64,000 nt of DNA from Venturia oleaginea (Eukaryota; Ascomycota; Dothideomycetes; Venturiales; Venturiaceae): NCBI GenBank assembly GCA_013176395.1, contig JABMLP010000012.1, positions 1,736,001 to 1,800,000 on the forward strand. The letters are read 5' to 3'. The notes below the pieces were generated by a model. That model saw only the letters and a program-made list of their open reading frames with translations. It was not told the DNA's origin and ran no database searches. This document shows positions 22,071-31,939 of the stretch, in pieces; position 1 is the stretch's first letter; each line of letters starts with the position of its first letter. A program made the position numbers and the translations under genes.

Positions 22071-23885
22071 ATGGCCCTGCCTCCAAAGGTCTACCAGGTA
22101 GGTCCATGGCCATTCATTGCCACTTTGCCCTCGACTAACGAATTGATCAGTTTCTGATCGCCATATTTGCGTCTCTGGGAAGTTTGCTTTATGGATACGA
22201 TCTGGGTGTGATTGCTTCGGCAATCGCCAGTGCCAACTTCAATGCCTTATTCAAACCTACAGAATCCGAGAGTAAGGACCTGAAGTCGAAGAACCCATTC
22301 CCACATCGTTAATGCTTCGCTACAGCTGGGGCTGTCGTGTCCGTCTTCACAGGTGGAGGATTCGTCGGTGCAATGTTCGCAGGCCCCGTCGGTGACAGAT
22401 TGGGTCGTAAATGGACAATTTTGATGGGATCCGTCATCTTCTGCTTGGGCGGCGGATTGCAAACAGGTGCCCAAGGGCTTGGATATCTTTATGCTGGTAG
22501 ACTTCTGGCTGGTGTGGGGTACATAACTCACCATCCCTCGTTCAATCTTCACTAACCGTCCTCACAGTGTCGGTTTTCTGACCATGATCATTCCTCTGTA
22601 TCAAGCCGAACTCTGTCACCCAAGTATTCGAGGTCGTGTTACCACGCTTCAACAATTCATGCTGGGAATTGGTGCTTTGATTGCCTCCACCACGTCATGG
22701 GGTATGTCCTCTTTTAACGCTTTTGAACGATATGCTGACAATATCTAGCTTGCTTCACGAAATTCCCCGATACCACGAGCAAGCAGTGGCGTGTGAGTCT
22801 CGCCATTCAGCTCATTCCTGCCGGGCTCTTGGCAATGCTCATCATGCTCTTCCCCGAATCCCCTCGCTGGCTGGTCGATCACGGAAGACCAGAAGAAGGC
22901 CTCCAAACACTTGCCAATCTTCACGCACATGGCGACATAAACGATCCCTGGGTCATCGCCGAGTTTAACCAAATCCAAGACGCAGTCACCCACGAACACG
23001 AGAACGCAGCCAAGTCGTACATCGAGCTCTTCAAAAACAAGTCCTCCTTCCGTCGTCTGTTCCTTGCCATGGCACTACAAGCAAGTGTCCAAATGACAGG
23101 CGTCAGCGCGATCCAATATTACTCCGTCACAATCTTCGAACAAATGGGCATCACAGGCGGCGACGCCCTCAAGTACCAATGCTACAACTCCGTCATCGCC
23201 CTCTTCGGCCAACTCCTCTGCATGATCTTCATCGACAAATTCGGTCGCCGCTGGCCCCTCATCCTAGGAAATCTCTTCAACTGTCTCTGCTTTGTCATTG
23301 CCACCATCCTCCTCGCCAAATTCCCACCCACGGCCGCCGGTCAAAACCACGCCGCCTCTTGGGGCTTCATCGCCTGCACCTGGCTCTACAATTTCTCCTT
23401 TTCGTCAACGTGCGGACCGCTTTCTTGGATCATTCCGGCCGAGATTTTCGACACGTACACGAGGTCTAAGGGTGTCAGTATTGCAACTATGACTAGTTTT
23501 GCGTTCAACACTATGATTGGGCAGGTGACGGGTATTGCGATGAAGAACATCAGGTGGAGATTTTACATCCTCTTCGTCGTGTGCAATTTCACCAATGCGC
23601 TTTTCTTCTGGGCCTTTATGCCCGAGACTGCTAAGAGGCCTTTGGAAGAGTATGTTTCCCCTCCCCTCTCCTCCTAATCTCTGATGATGAAATTATCTTA
23701 CTAACTTTTGCTCTTTTAGGATGAACTATCTGTTTACGCATGCGCCGCTTTTCGTGCCGACGACTAATATGAAGGAATTTGATATGCGTGATTTGGAGAG
23801 GAGGGTTGAGGAGGCGGAGAGGAAGCAGGGTGTTACTCATGTTGAGACTCGTGATGAGAAGAATATTCTTGAGCATGAGATTTGA
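22071..23885 (+). CDS. MFS sugar transporter (SP family)
   Basis: Six exons (22071-22097, 22151-22271, 22326-22518, 22568-22701, 22749-23649, 23720-23885), all GT-AG, give 513 residues. Sugar-porter signatures: LYGYDLGVIA in TM1, GDRLGRKWTI loop 2-3, PESPRWLVDHGR after TM6, QASVQMTGVSAIQYYS in TM7, DKFGRRW loop 8-9, and PETAKRPLEEM after TM12. Proton symport of a pentose, hexose or short oligosaccharide across the plasma membrane is the known family role. Divergent neighbour is GH51 arabinofuranosidase, which makes arabinose or an arabino-oligosaccharide a reasonable substrate guess. Confidence 0.93.
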
Positions 23886-25786
23886 GGTGGCGTTGGGATG
23901 TGCTGTTGGTTTGATGCAAGGAGGCAGGCATAGAATAGTTGAGGCGTTGTTAGTTGTGCCTGAGTAGCCGAGCTGGAGAATATTGTTAATTGGAGTCTGG
24001 ATGATCTTTCTGCTGTACGTACGCTTTTTGACTCTTGTGTATTTAGAATTTTGTTCCGAGCCCTTGCTGCCAGAATTGGCGCCAGAACTGGCACATGGTT
24101 ATTACCATAGATTTGTTCGTAGCTCTTAGAATATTTTCAGGTCTATGGAGTGATGAAAGGGTGAAGCAATCGCGTGATTCTTTGCGCTTTGAACCACTTC
24201 TTAGATTTTCTCCGTTATAATCATGGAGACGAAGATGAAGACGGAGATGAGAGAAGGATACTGAGACCAAGAGAGACGTTAACGATCAACCAAAGTATCA
24301 ACGAATTTTAGGTCTAGTTCTAATGCCCATTGGTAATACCCTCAAATCCCTAAGAAAGAAAAGGCCGCTTAACAAACAACAACAAATACAACAACAGTAT
24401 CATCAGACCTTCCATCTCGCGACGACTTCATCTCATCACTCATCACTCCCAACACTTCAAACTTGCAGAATTACGAGATAGCAGACACAACTCTCCAAAG
24501 TCGCCAAAACGATTTCCTCGCAGTGCCCGATATCCCGGCGGATGTATTCCTTGGCGCCTAGCTGGCCTTGGAGCTATCCGTTCTCTATCCGTTAGGGTGT
24601 CGGGTTGGGTCGTCCTACGTGCTCGTATATATCGCCCTGAGATCTACGTACTCTGGACGAGACATGCCGTCCCCCCGTCCTTGATATCTCCCGTCCTTCC
24701 GCCCACGACTCTGCTGCACCCTAGTAAGATATCCCGTCGCGGAGTTACTATCCCAGCTAGCTATCTGTATTCTACTATTTTTTGGATCGATGGTTTGGAT
24801 AACGTGGATACTCTTTACATGGTAGCTTGTTTGACTGTGATGACTAACTCGGGATTATAGAGAAGTACCGCCCGTACTTCCGATCCGATCTCCGTCAAGG
24901 TACTATATCGATAGCGAGGGACTCGGGTAGGACCGTTCCAGAGGCTTTTGCTGTACAAGCTACCAATCATATATACCAAGCTTCCACTACCACGTGTTTC
25001 AACAGAACCACTTTTTTGGTTGGTTAGTAAGGAAACTAAAGAATATACACGTTGTATATGAACGATAATATTAACATACGAATCCATTAGGATACCAAGG
25101 GAGAGCGCATTAGAAGAATATAGCTAGAGTTAGCGAGTCCAGAGCGAGCCTCCATAGTAAGTACTCGGTATTTCTGGAATCTGGATGAGACCGAAGTCTG
25201 GGTCAGGACCTCGGTCGGTTATACCGTATCAATATTCCATACATCGCGTAATTCCGATCCTGGCTTGCGCGCACGAAGGAAAAGGTTAATAGATAGATAT
25301 ACGGTGGGTAATCGTACGATTTTATCTACCGCACGTACCTCAACTTAACGATGAGATAAATAGGGTCTTAACGGGGGAAGTGGTGAGATTGCTGGGTTAG
25401 CGTTGGCTTTGGGGGATATTGTGGATATCATGATGGTGCCGTTGTTTTTTGTTTGTTTCTATTTTCTACATGATATTGGGTTCAAAGGTAAAGAATTTGT
25501 GAGGATGGATGTGAGATTTGGTGGAGATAGATATAAGATAGAAAGTGAGAGGTTAGTAAACTGCTAGAATTTTAGAGGATGGATTGATATGGGGTTGGCG
25601 TATAAATTGGTAGGAAAGTAGAGAGGTTATTCGTCTGCGATGAGTCAAATGGTGGTACTATAGCACACAAAAAGCTTAATAAAAGCGTAGAAACATAAAA
25701 ACACGATGATCGAACATCCGAAAATCAATCATGCGGCTTACAACAATACATCCTCACTCCATTCTAATCACCACCTCCTCCCCCTT
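23886..25786. other. 1.9-kb AT-rich stretch without genes
   Basis: After the transporter stop the sequence becomes AT-rich with many TA and short direct repeats. No coding frame with motifs was found on either strand. Its base composition changes at about 24.3 kb, consistent with old, mutated repeat DNA, but no element ends were recognised. Confidence 0.5.
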
Positions 25787-26500
25787 TCACCCCCCACAAA
25801 ACCCTCCAGCCATATCAACCCCCAACTTCGCCCCCGTCCACACACTCCCCATCCCATCACCACTATAATACCCAACAAGCAAACAAAAATCATCCCCTTC
25901 CGTCTACGCAAAAACCAACAACCCATTCTCCGTCACCGTAACACTAATAAGCGTTCCATTCAAGAATCTAACAGGACCGTTCCTGTAGCGACGACAATCT
26001 CATCAGCAAACGTGCTGTTCTCGGCGGCGAAACTGATGTTGTAGCCACGGATTGTGGAGTCGGTGTGCATGGCGTAGAGGTAGCTTGTGTAGGCTAGGGA
26101 GGTGGAGGGTAAGCGTTTGGAATGTCGATGTCGGATGTATTTGTCCATGCGCTGATGGGGTGGGAGTTTGCTAGGGGGAGGCTGGAGTTTGTATATTTCC
26201 ACCGTGTTTCTATGATGGTGTCTTGGTTGACGAATATGGCGTGGGTTGTAGAGTCGGGTCTGTGGAGGCGTCTGTAAGTGTTGAGGGGAATGGGAGGAGA
26301 CTTACTGCGAGGAGGAGAAGCCGACGCCTGCGTGTCCGTTCATACCTGTCCATTTCTTTTGTTGGATCTAGCTGGTCATGTTTTCGGAGGTGTAGTGTAA
26401 GCCATTGGAGCCTGCCCGATTGGAAACCGAACTCACCTATAACCCAACTCTATCCGCATCATAAACCTTCAATCTCTGGGCTGTAACAGGTCTATCCGTC
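25787..26500 (-). pseudogene. Decayed gene with lectin- or secreted-type features
   Basis: Minus-strand coding signal is split over frames. One segment reads THAIFVNQDTIIETRWKY, the next TSYLYAMHTDSTIRGYNISFAAENSTFADEI, then after a one-base shift near 25975 VRFLNGTLISVTVTENGLLVFA, a TAG at 25904-25906, and TEGDDFCLL(V)GYYSGDGMGSVWTGAKLGVDMAGG to TGA 25787-25789. Repeated aromatic/Thr-Ile-Arg strands resemble fungal six-bladed sugar-binding lectins, but I am not sure of the family. Upstream pieces (MNGHAGVGFSSS near 26340-26280) look like a further exon. At least two frame shifts and one nonsense codon make it non-functional as read. Confidence 0.45.
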
Positions 26501-26605
26501 CTATGCTTTAATCAGCAAACGGAAAGGTTAGCTACAAGGAGTAACTCACCAGAGAGCCGAAGTATTTCTCTAAGTCCGCTACTTAACAAAGCTATCCTTA
26601 CCTAT

Positions 26606-26836
26606 TGTCACGGGCTAGACCCTTGGGCCTTTATTTAGGCTTTGCCTATCTCTCTATAGCGCTTGAGGACCTAGCTGTCAAGCCTCGGAATAATTCCAGG
26701 GCAAGCTTGTGAATGGCTTGGCATCTCCTTCAAGAGGAGTTTGCAATCGTGTATCTATCTTTTTCTCTTTAGCTAGATTGTATTGCACATTTGGGTGGTT
26801 TTCCGTGGTATCCAGGCATGATCTTAACCCGTCACA
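26606..26836. repeat. solo LTR, 231 bp, with 5-bp target duplication CCTAT
   Basis: The element begins TGTCACGGG and ends CCCGTCACA, imperfect inverted ends with the TG...CA rule. The five bases before it (26601-26605) and after it (26837-26841) are both CCTAT. The absence of coding sequence and the perfect target duplication indicate a solo LTR left by recombination of an LTR retrotransposon. Superfamily cannot be told from the LTR alone. Confidence 0.82.
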
Positions 26837-28900
26837 CCTATATAGAAAACGTGCGATATCGATCTCGTGTTATTCTAATTAGTATCGACGACCTAGTTAA
26901 TAACTACGATTGCTATTAAGTTCTTTGCGTCCGAAGTAACAACCTCTAATAAAGAAACCCCCCTTAAACTTTCTATCTATTAATAGTTGAATATATCTGA
27001 TCGTGCCGATATAGTATTCATGTTGAACAGTGGCATGCCAGTCCTTGATACCTCAGGCATAGTGCACGTGATAGATGCCAAGGAATGCATTGACATGCAT
27101 ATATATGCATGCAGATGCAACGGTGTACTTAACCTCTGCAGTCAATACAGTCAAGTCACAGGGTGACACTCGTTCTGCACATTGGCTCCTATCGTTAAGT
27201 TCGTGTTGAATCTACTTCCGAATAACTCTGTTTTGCTCGTTCAGCGTAACAATTAATAGTATAGATAGAGATGTAGGAGAACGAAATTAGTTATTGTTAC
27301 GGATACTGTCACATGGAACGTTTAGTGACATGTATGGCGCGTTCCCTTTGTGATTAGTAAGTTGTTACACGGGATCGGAAGGATCATGTGAACGCTCGAG
27401 CCTTGGCAAAGCGAGCGCTCGACACGCTCGATTGCGAGCGTTGTGAGCGCCACGAGCGCAGGATTTCTTAGGAGATGAATCTCTATATATAGGACGAGAC
27501 TCTGCTCCCTCAGTGTCTCGTATCTTCACTCTCTAGTTACTTCGCTATTGCTTTTAGTTACTTAGCACAATTCACGACTCTTACATCTTGCAAGCTTCGC
27601 TTCACTTGTTTGATACGATATTGTCGCCCCGGACCACTTGACCCCTACTGTATGGATTAGCCAAATCCAGCTAGATTACTTTGAGTCATAGCCTCTGCGT
27701 AACAGTGTTGTGGTTATAGTTGATATTGTTTCCAGTACTTCAAGCTATCGTTATAATGGTTACATTATCTGGTATTTGGTTTATATCTACCCGCTTACTA
27801 ACGATGAAAATGGGCTCTACGACGAGCTAATAAGAACTTGTATTATCATCGTATACTTTAAAATCTAGAGAGATTCTGCACTAGTACTAAGCTTCTCGGA
27901 ACGTGTCACGGTACTGTTACGGGGAACTCGTTTCTCAACACAGTTGATTATGTCAAGACCTTCTTGACACCTGTGTTCTCTTGTTCTGGTCCGCGGGTTT
28001 GGGGTAAGGGCAATATCAGTCTGGAAGTACTTACCTTAAGTACCTTCCCTTGCTCAGGTTCTTTGGAGGCTCACTAGATCCTAGCCGTCCGATGTATCTT
28101 CCAATTCAATTGTCGTCTAACCGATTTGATCCTCAGATCAATCCTGAACGCTTGTCGGTTAGTATGAAGGTTGGGGGTGGGCTTGCTTCCCGTGCATATG
28201 ACTTGTGCTTGATTGTATCTAAGTAAAAGGTCGTTACTGTAGTAGGTTGAAGAAGCTCCTATGTGAGAAACATAACATGAGATAACCACGAAGAGAGAAA
28301 GGAAAGTCCGTCCAACGTCCTCCCTATATACCCTTCTGGTTCTGGGTGCCAAGGTGTATTCCCACACCTCTTGGCTCTTCCCACACTTCCCACACTGATT
28401 GATTGATTGATTGATTTTATCCTACTCGGTTGCAGCCGCTTAATCACGCAGCTATGTCCGGTTAGGAGGACTTCATCAGACAGCCGACACGTGATAGATT
28501 ATATAATCCACCGCGCCCCACTTCGCCCCGTTCACTGAAACAAGACCAGATGTCCCCTCCGTCCTCCCTCTTTTCCCTTAACCAGTATCTCCAAATGCCC
28601 GCTGGCTCTTGTAGATACTGGTTATTCTGCTAGTATATCTGTGCTATGTAGACTCAAGAGGCAATGCCTCGTGTTTCGCTATCCTTCTACCTACAGTCTC
28701 CCTCTAATGCTCAGCTTGTCTATCTGTTTCGCCTTATCCCTCAAGGCCAATGGGTTCCCTAAGTATGTTTCTGCTTGTGAAAGTTGCCTTGCACCAGATT
28801 CCTATGCGGCGGTGTATTTGGTTGTGTGATGCTGGAGACAATAGTAACCATCGTAGTCGTGATTTCGCTGCTTGGGTGTGATACTCCGGGTATGCCCGTG
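26837..28900. other. degenerate repeat DNA, no genes
   Basis: AT-rich with LTR-like fragments. Two related strings, TGTTACGGATACTGTCAC (27296-27313) and TGTCACGGTACTGTTAC (27907-27923), flank ~600 bases that include a TATA-like ATCTCTATATATAGGACGAG block near 27480, as in an LTR promoter. TGTTACAC at 27363 and GTAACA near 27699-27704 could be ends of another LTR. A (GATT)n microsatellite lies near 28397-28417. No coding capacity for reverse transcriptase or integrase was found. Confidence 0.45.
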
Positions 28901-28912
28901 GACGAGGCTGTC

Positions 28913-29630
28913 TGGTAGCTGCCGTATTGTATGGCGCCGATCGTGCTATAGACCTGCCGTCTTATAGTCGGAGCCTATCTGCTGCTAGTCGCTCTCCCTG
29001 CTTGCTATATCGCGCTCCTACTCTTGCCAATGCCATAACTGGGACGCAACAGTCTGGGGAGAGGCTCAAGGCTACGTCTGCTGGCTTGTAGGGAGGGGAT
29101 TTGCCGCCAATAAGCTCCTTCTATACGTCCTTACTGCTTACTGTGTTGCGCACCTACTCTTGCCAATGCCATAACTGGGACGCAACAGTTTGGGGAGAGG
29201 CTCAAGGCTCTGGACATCAGCTTGCAGCAGGACGGTTTGCGGAGACGATAGTAGATGAGGTTCTCTAGCAGCTGCCGTATCGTGTCGCACCGATTGTGTT
29301 GTAGACCTGTCGTCTTATAGTCGGAGCCTATCTGCTGCTAGTCGCTCTCCCTGCTTGCTATATCGCGCACCTACTCTTGCCAATGCCATAACTGGGACGC
29401 AACAGTCTGGGGAGAGGCTCAAGGCTACGTCTGCTAGCTTACAGGGAGGGGATTTGCCGCCAATAGGCTCCTTCTATGCGTCCTTACTACTTACTGTGTC
29501 GCGCACCTACTCTTGCCAATGCCATAACTGGGAGGCAACAGTTTGGGGAGAGGCTCAAGGCTCTGGGCAACAGCTTGTAGCAGGACGGTTTGCCAAGACG
29601 TTGGGAGAGGTTGTCTAGTCGTTGCAGTGG
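28913..29630. repeat. 353-bp tandem repeat with nested 136-bp spaced cores
   Basis: The string CTCTTGCCAATGCCATAACT occurs at 29021, 29157, 29374 and 29510, i.e. spacing 136, 217, 136; copies 1/3 and 2/4 are 353 apart, and flanking sequence (CTTATAGTCGGAGCCTATCT) repeats with the same 353-bp period. A third, partial unit starts near 29612. Differences between copies are mostly C/T or G/A. No coding function seen. Confidence 0.85.
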
Positions 29631-30205
29631 TGTGTGGTGCCGATTGTTGCGCACCGGGCGTCTGGTGTTTGAGTTGTGTTGAAGGTATTGCCGTTCTAGC
29701 AGTGACTCGTCGACTCGGAGCGTTGCAGTGTCATCTGGGGTGATGGACTAGCCGGGAGATAGTGACTAGATGGTTGCTGTTGTCTTTGGTGGACGCATCG
29801 TTCGTGTAGCTTGCTCATGTATTCGTCTGCTTGCTCTGCCGTGGCCGCGACGGCGACTCTAGAGATATCTCATCGACGCTGAGGGACGCGCGATGGCCTC
29901 TAGAGGCCGGAGCGGCCACTGGCAGAGGTGTTTTGATGATCCTTAGATGATACTTCTGTAAATTCCAAAAATTGAGTTCTCGCTGTGACTCCCCACACTG
30001 TGGGCAATGCCAAGTGCTGTGGGAACTGTGGGAATATCACGTGACTCCTGCACGTACTATTCTCTCTTAGGACTGACCTGGTTGCACCAGTCCCCTCTTG
30101 TGCGCCCAACGGATTCCACTCCACATCAGTCCTAACAACAACTTCTTGTTATCCAACCATCCTCTGCAAGTCCCGTTGTCCCTGCTCTTCGGTCTTGAGG
30201 TGATC
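29631..30205. other. repeat-flanking sequence, no gene
   Basis: GC content rises here relative to 24-28 kb. No conserved frames. Short palindromic strings occur near 29885-29920. Confidence 0.4.
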
Positions 30206-30461
30206 TGTAACAGGTACGACCGCGGACAAGTCTCTCCCGCCGTTGGGGTGGCCCCACGGTACGTGATCAAGGCAGAACCGTAGTTCTGCCGAGGAAAGGT
30301 TTTAAAGTCTGCGTGGCTCCAACCAATACGTAGCTCTTTGAGCTACGTCCTGTCGTCAAACCTGCCTGTTGGTTTGCCTGCCAGCCCGTATATAGCCTGT
30401 TGAATGATACCTGTTCCTGTTGCTGCTCCTTCCTCCTGATACCCGAACCCGCCCCGTGACA
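30206..30461 (-). repeat. LTR-like sequence with hairpins, no target duplication
   Basis: Read on the minus strand it begins TGTCACGGGGCGGG and ends ACCTGTTACA, so it follows the TG...CA rule and resembles the start of the solo LTR at 26606. Two strong inverted repeats lie inside: GCAGAACCGTAGTTCTGC (30271-30288) and ACGTAGCTCTTTGAGCTACGT (30328-30348). Flanking pentamers differ, so the ends are uncertain or the element is truncated. Confidence 0.4.
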
Positions 30462-30523
30462 CATACGAAATTTCTACGCCGAAAAAGGTACTAGAATAAT
30501 GACTTTGAGGGGGTGTAGGAATA

Positions 30524-31648
30524 ACGTTTTTCACCACTCACTTGGCCGCCCCACTCATTTGGCCACCCCAACCACTAAATCTCAAGTCATCGTGCGATAA
30601 ACCTCCCACCAATACAGCTTTTATTAAAATAATTCTAACAATACATTCTCTACGTATTTGGGCATCGATTAATCTTATGACCTTGAATACCGCAGCCACT
30701 ACATGTTGGTAATGCTCGCTGTCGTACGACGACTTCCTGATCTTGAACACTATCTCTAGAGCTATTTTCGCATCCCTCGACTAAGAACTGACCCTGTTGA
30801 GCTTGTAAAACGCCTCCATATGCAATATATCGTCTACGATAGTGTTGCTTCTGTTTTCGTCGTTGGTTCTCTGTACGAAGCTTCCTATTCTCTTCTGCAA
30901 GTATTACTGCTGAATTCATTGCGACTTGACATCCTTTGATGAGTTGACCAATTGCTTGACTACTTGGGCTCTGAGATTGGCGATGAAGAAAATTTCGGAC
31001 GAGCTGAGCCTGCTGCTCAAGCTGAGCTATCGTACGAGGAGTTTCTGACGTCCACTGTGGCGCTACTCCATGGGGTGTACCTGGTGGTGAGAGCGTCTCT
31101 TCAACACGCTGAAACCACGCGTTGATTGTCGCTGGATCTTCGCATTTTGCACGCTGTGAATAGAATTTACGATTCCACTTCGTACAAAGCTCCGGCTGAG
31201 CGTTGATGAAGCGGGATACCCAGTTCTTCCCGACTAATGACGGTGGAGGATTCGTACCGCGTTTTTCGAGTAAAGCGTTTGCCATTCGTCGTACGTCGAT
31301 AATTTGGGGCGGAAATCCTCGTCGATCAAGGTCTAGGATCCACTGAACCAGAGCCTGCTCTTCATGAATTTGTAACTTTCTCTTTTGGTGGTTAGATTCG
31401 CTTCGTGGTTTACCACCTTGAAGACGAGACTGAAGTGTAGAACGAGGAATATCGTACGACGCTGAGATTTGACGTTGACTTAAATTTGGATTCGTTTGAA
31501 AGCTTTGCTTCGCAAGAAGTAATCTAGCCTCTTTGCAAGCCGATCCGGGGGTTGGTGTTGACATTATCGCGATAATTGTACGAAGGGATTAGACTTTTTG
31601 GTTGGGTGGCCAGGTGAGTGGGGTGGCCAAGTGAATGGTGAAACACGT
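30524..31648 (-). mobile_element. Internally deleted Fot1/pogo (Tc1-mariner) element, 1125 bp
   Basis: Inverted terminal repeats of ~49 bases (30524-30573 and 31600-31648) pair with few mismatches: left ACGTTTTTCACCACTCACTT, right (complement) ACGTGTTTCACCATTCACTT. A TA dinucleotide flanks each end (30522-30523, 31649-31650), the known pogo/Fot1 target duplication. Each repeat has two copies of a CACTCAYYTGGCC unit, a likely transposase-binding site. Full Fot1-type elements are ~1.9 kb; here the catalytic part is missing but an uninterrupted 304-codon frame remains. Confidence 0.9.
30650..31564 (-). CDS. Transposase-derived protein: DNA-binding domains without DDE core
   Basis: 304 residues, no stops. 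Residues ~10-50 form a Psq-type helix-turn-helix (LSQRQISASYDIPRSTLQSR), ~65-130 a CENPB-type HTH (QALVQWILDLDRRGFPP, NWVSRFINAQPEL). After NAWFQRVEETL the DDE_1 catalytic region of pogo transposases, about 200 residues, is absent; the frame passes directly to the C-terminal tail with a coiled stretch (LAEENRKLRTENQRRKQKQ) and a zinc knuckle CSGCGIQGHKINRC. It lies inside the inverted-repeat element. It could bind element ends and repress or titrate transposition, but cannot cut DNA itself. Confidence 0.85.
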   Translation of the reverse strand: MSTPTPGSACKEARLLLAKQSFQTNPNLSQRQISASYDIPRSTLQSRLQGGKPRSESNHQKRKLQIHEEQALVQWILDLDRRGFPPQIIDVRRMANALLEKRGTNPPPSLVGKNWVSRFINAQPELCTKWNRKFYSQRAKCEDPATINAWFQRVEETLSPPGTPHGVAPQWTSETPRTIAQLEQQAQLVRNFLHRQSQSPSSQAIGQLIKGCQVAMNSAVILAEENRKLRTENQRRKQKQHYRRRYIAYGGVLQAQQGQFLVEGCENSSRDSVQDQEVVVRQRALPTCSGCGIQGHKINRCPNT

Positions 31649-31939
31649 TAGCCTCATATACAGAGAGATCTACAGCTTCAAATAGTTTAATTACGATAAC
31701 AGGGATTGACGCACTGGCCTGAGACTAACAACTAATAGTTAAGTAACCATAGTAATACCCTCCAGGCGCAGTACATGAGCGACCCCCACTCATGCAACGC
31801 TAAATGTTTACAAACAAACTGACCATTAAAGGGATAAGTAGTTTGATAACTCGATGGCTGAAGACCTTGTCGAGAAGTAATAAATCGATATTTTCTATCA
31901 GAGGCAATCACATGCATTGTATGTCATCAACCACGATCT

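Noticed and set aside
27300..27925. Complete LTR with target duplication
   Set aside because: Related strings sit at both ends, but the TG...CA ends and flanking pentamers do not match under any placement tried; kept only as LTR-like.
23886..30500. Reverse transcriptase or integrase genes of an LTR element
   Set aside because: No frame on either strand showed RT, RNase H or integrase motifs; only LTR-like and satellite-like DNA was found.
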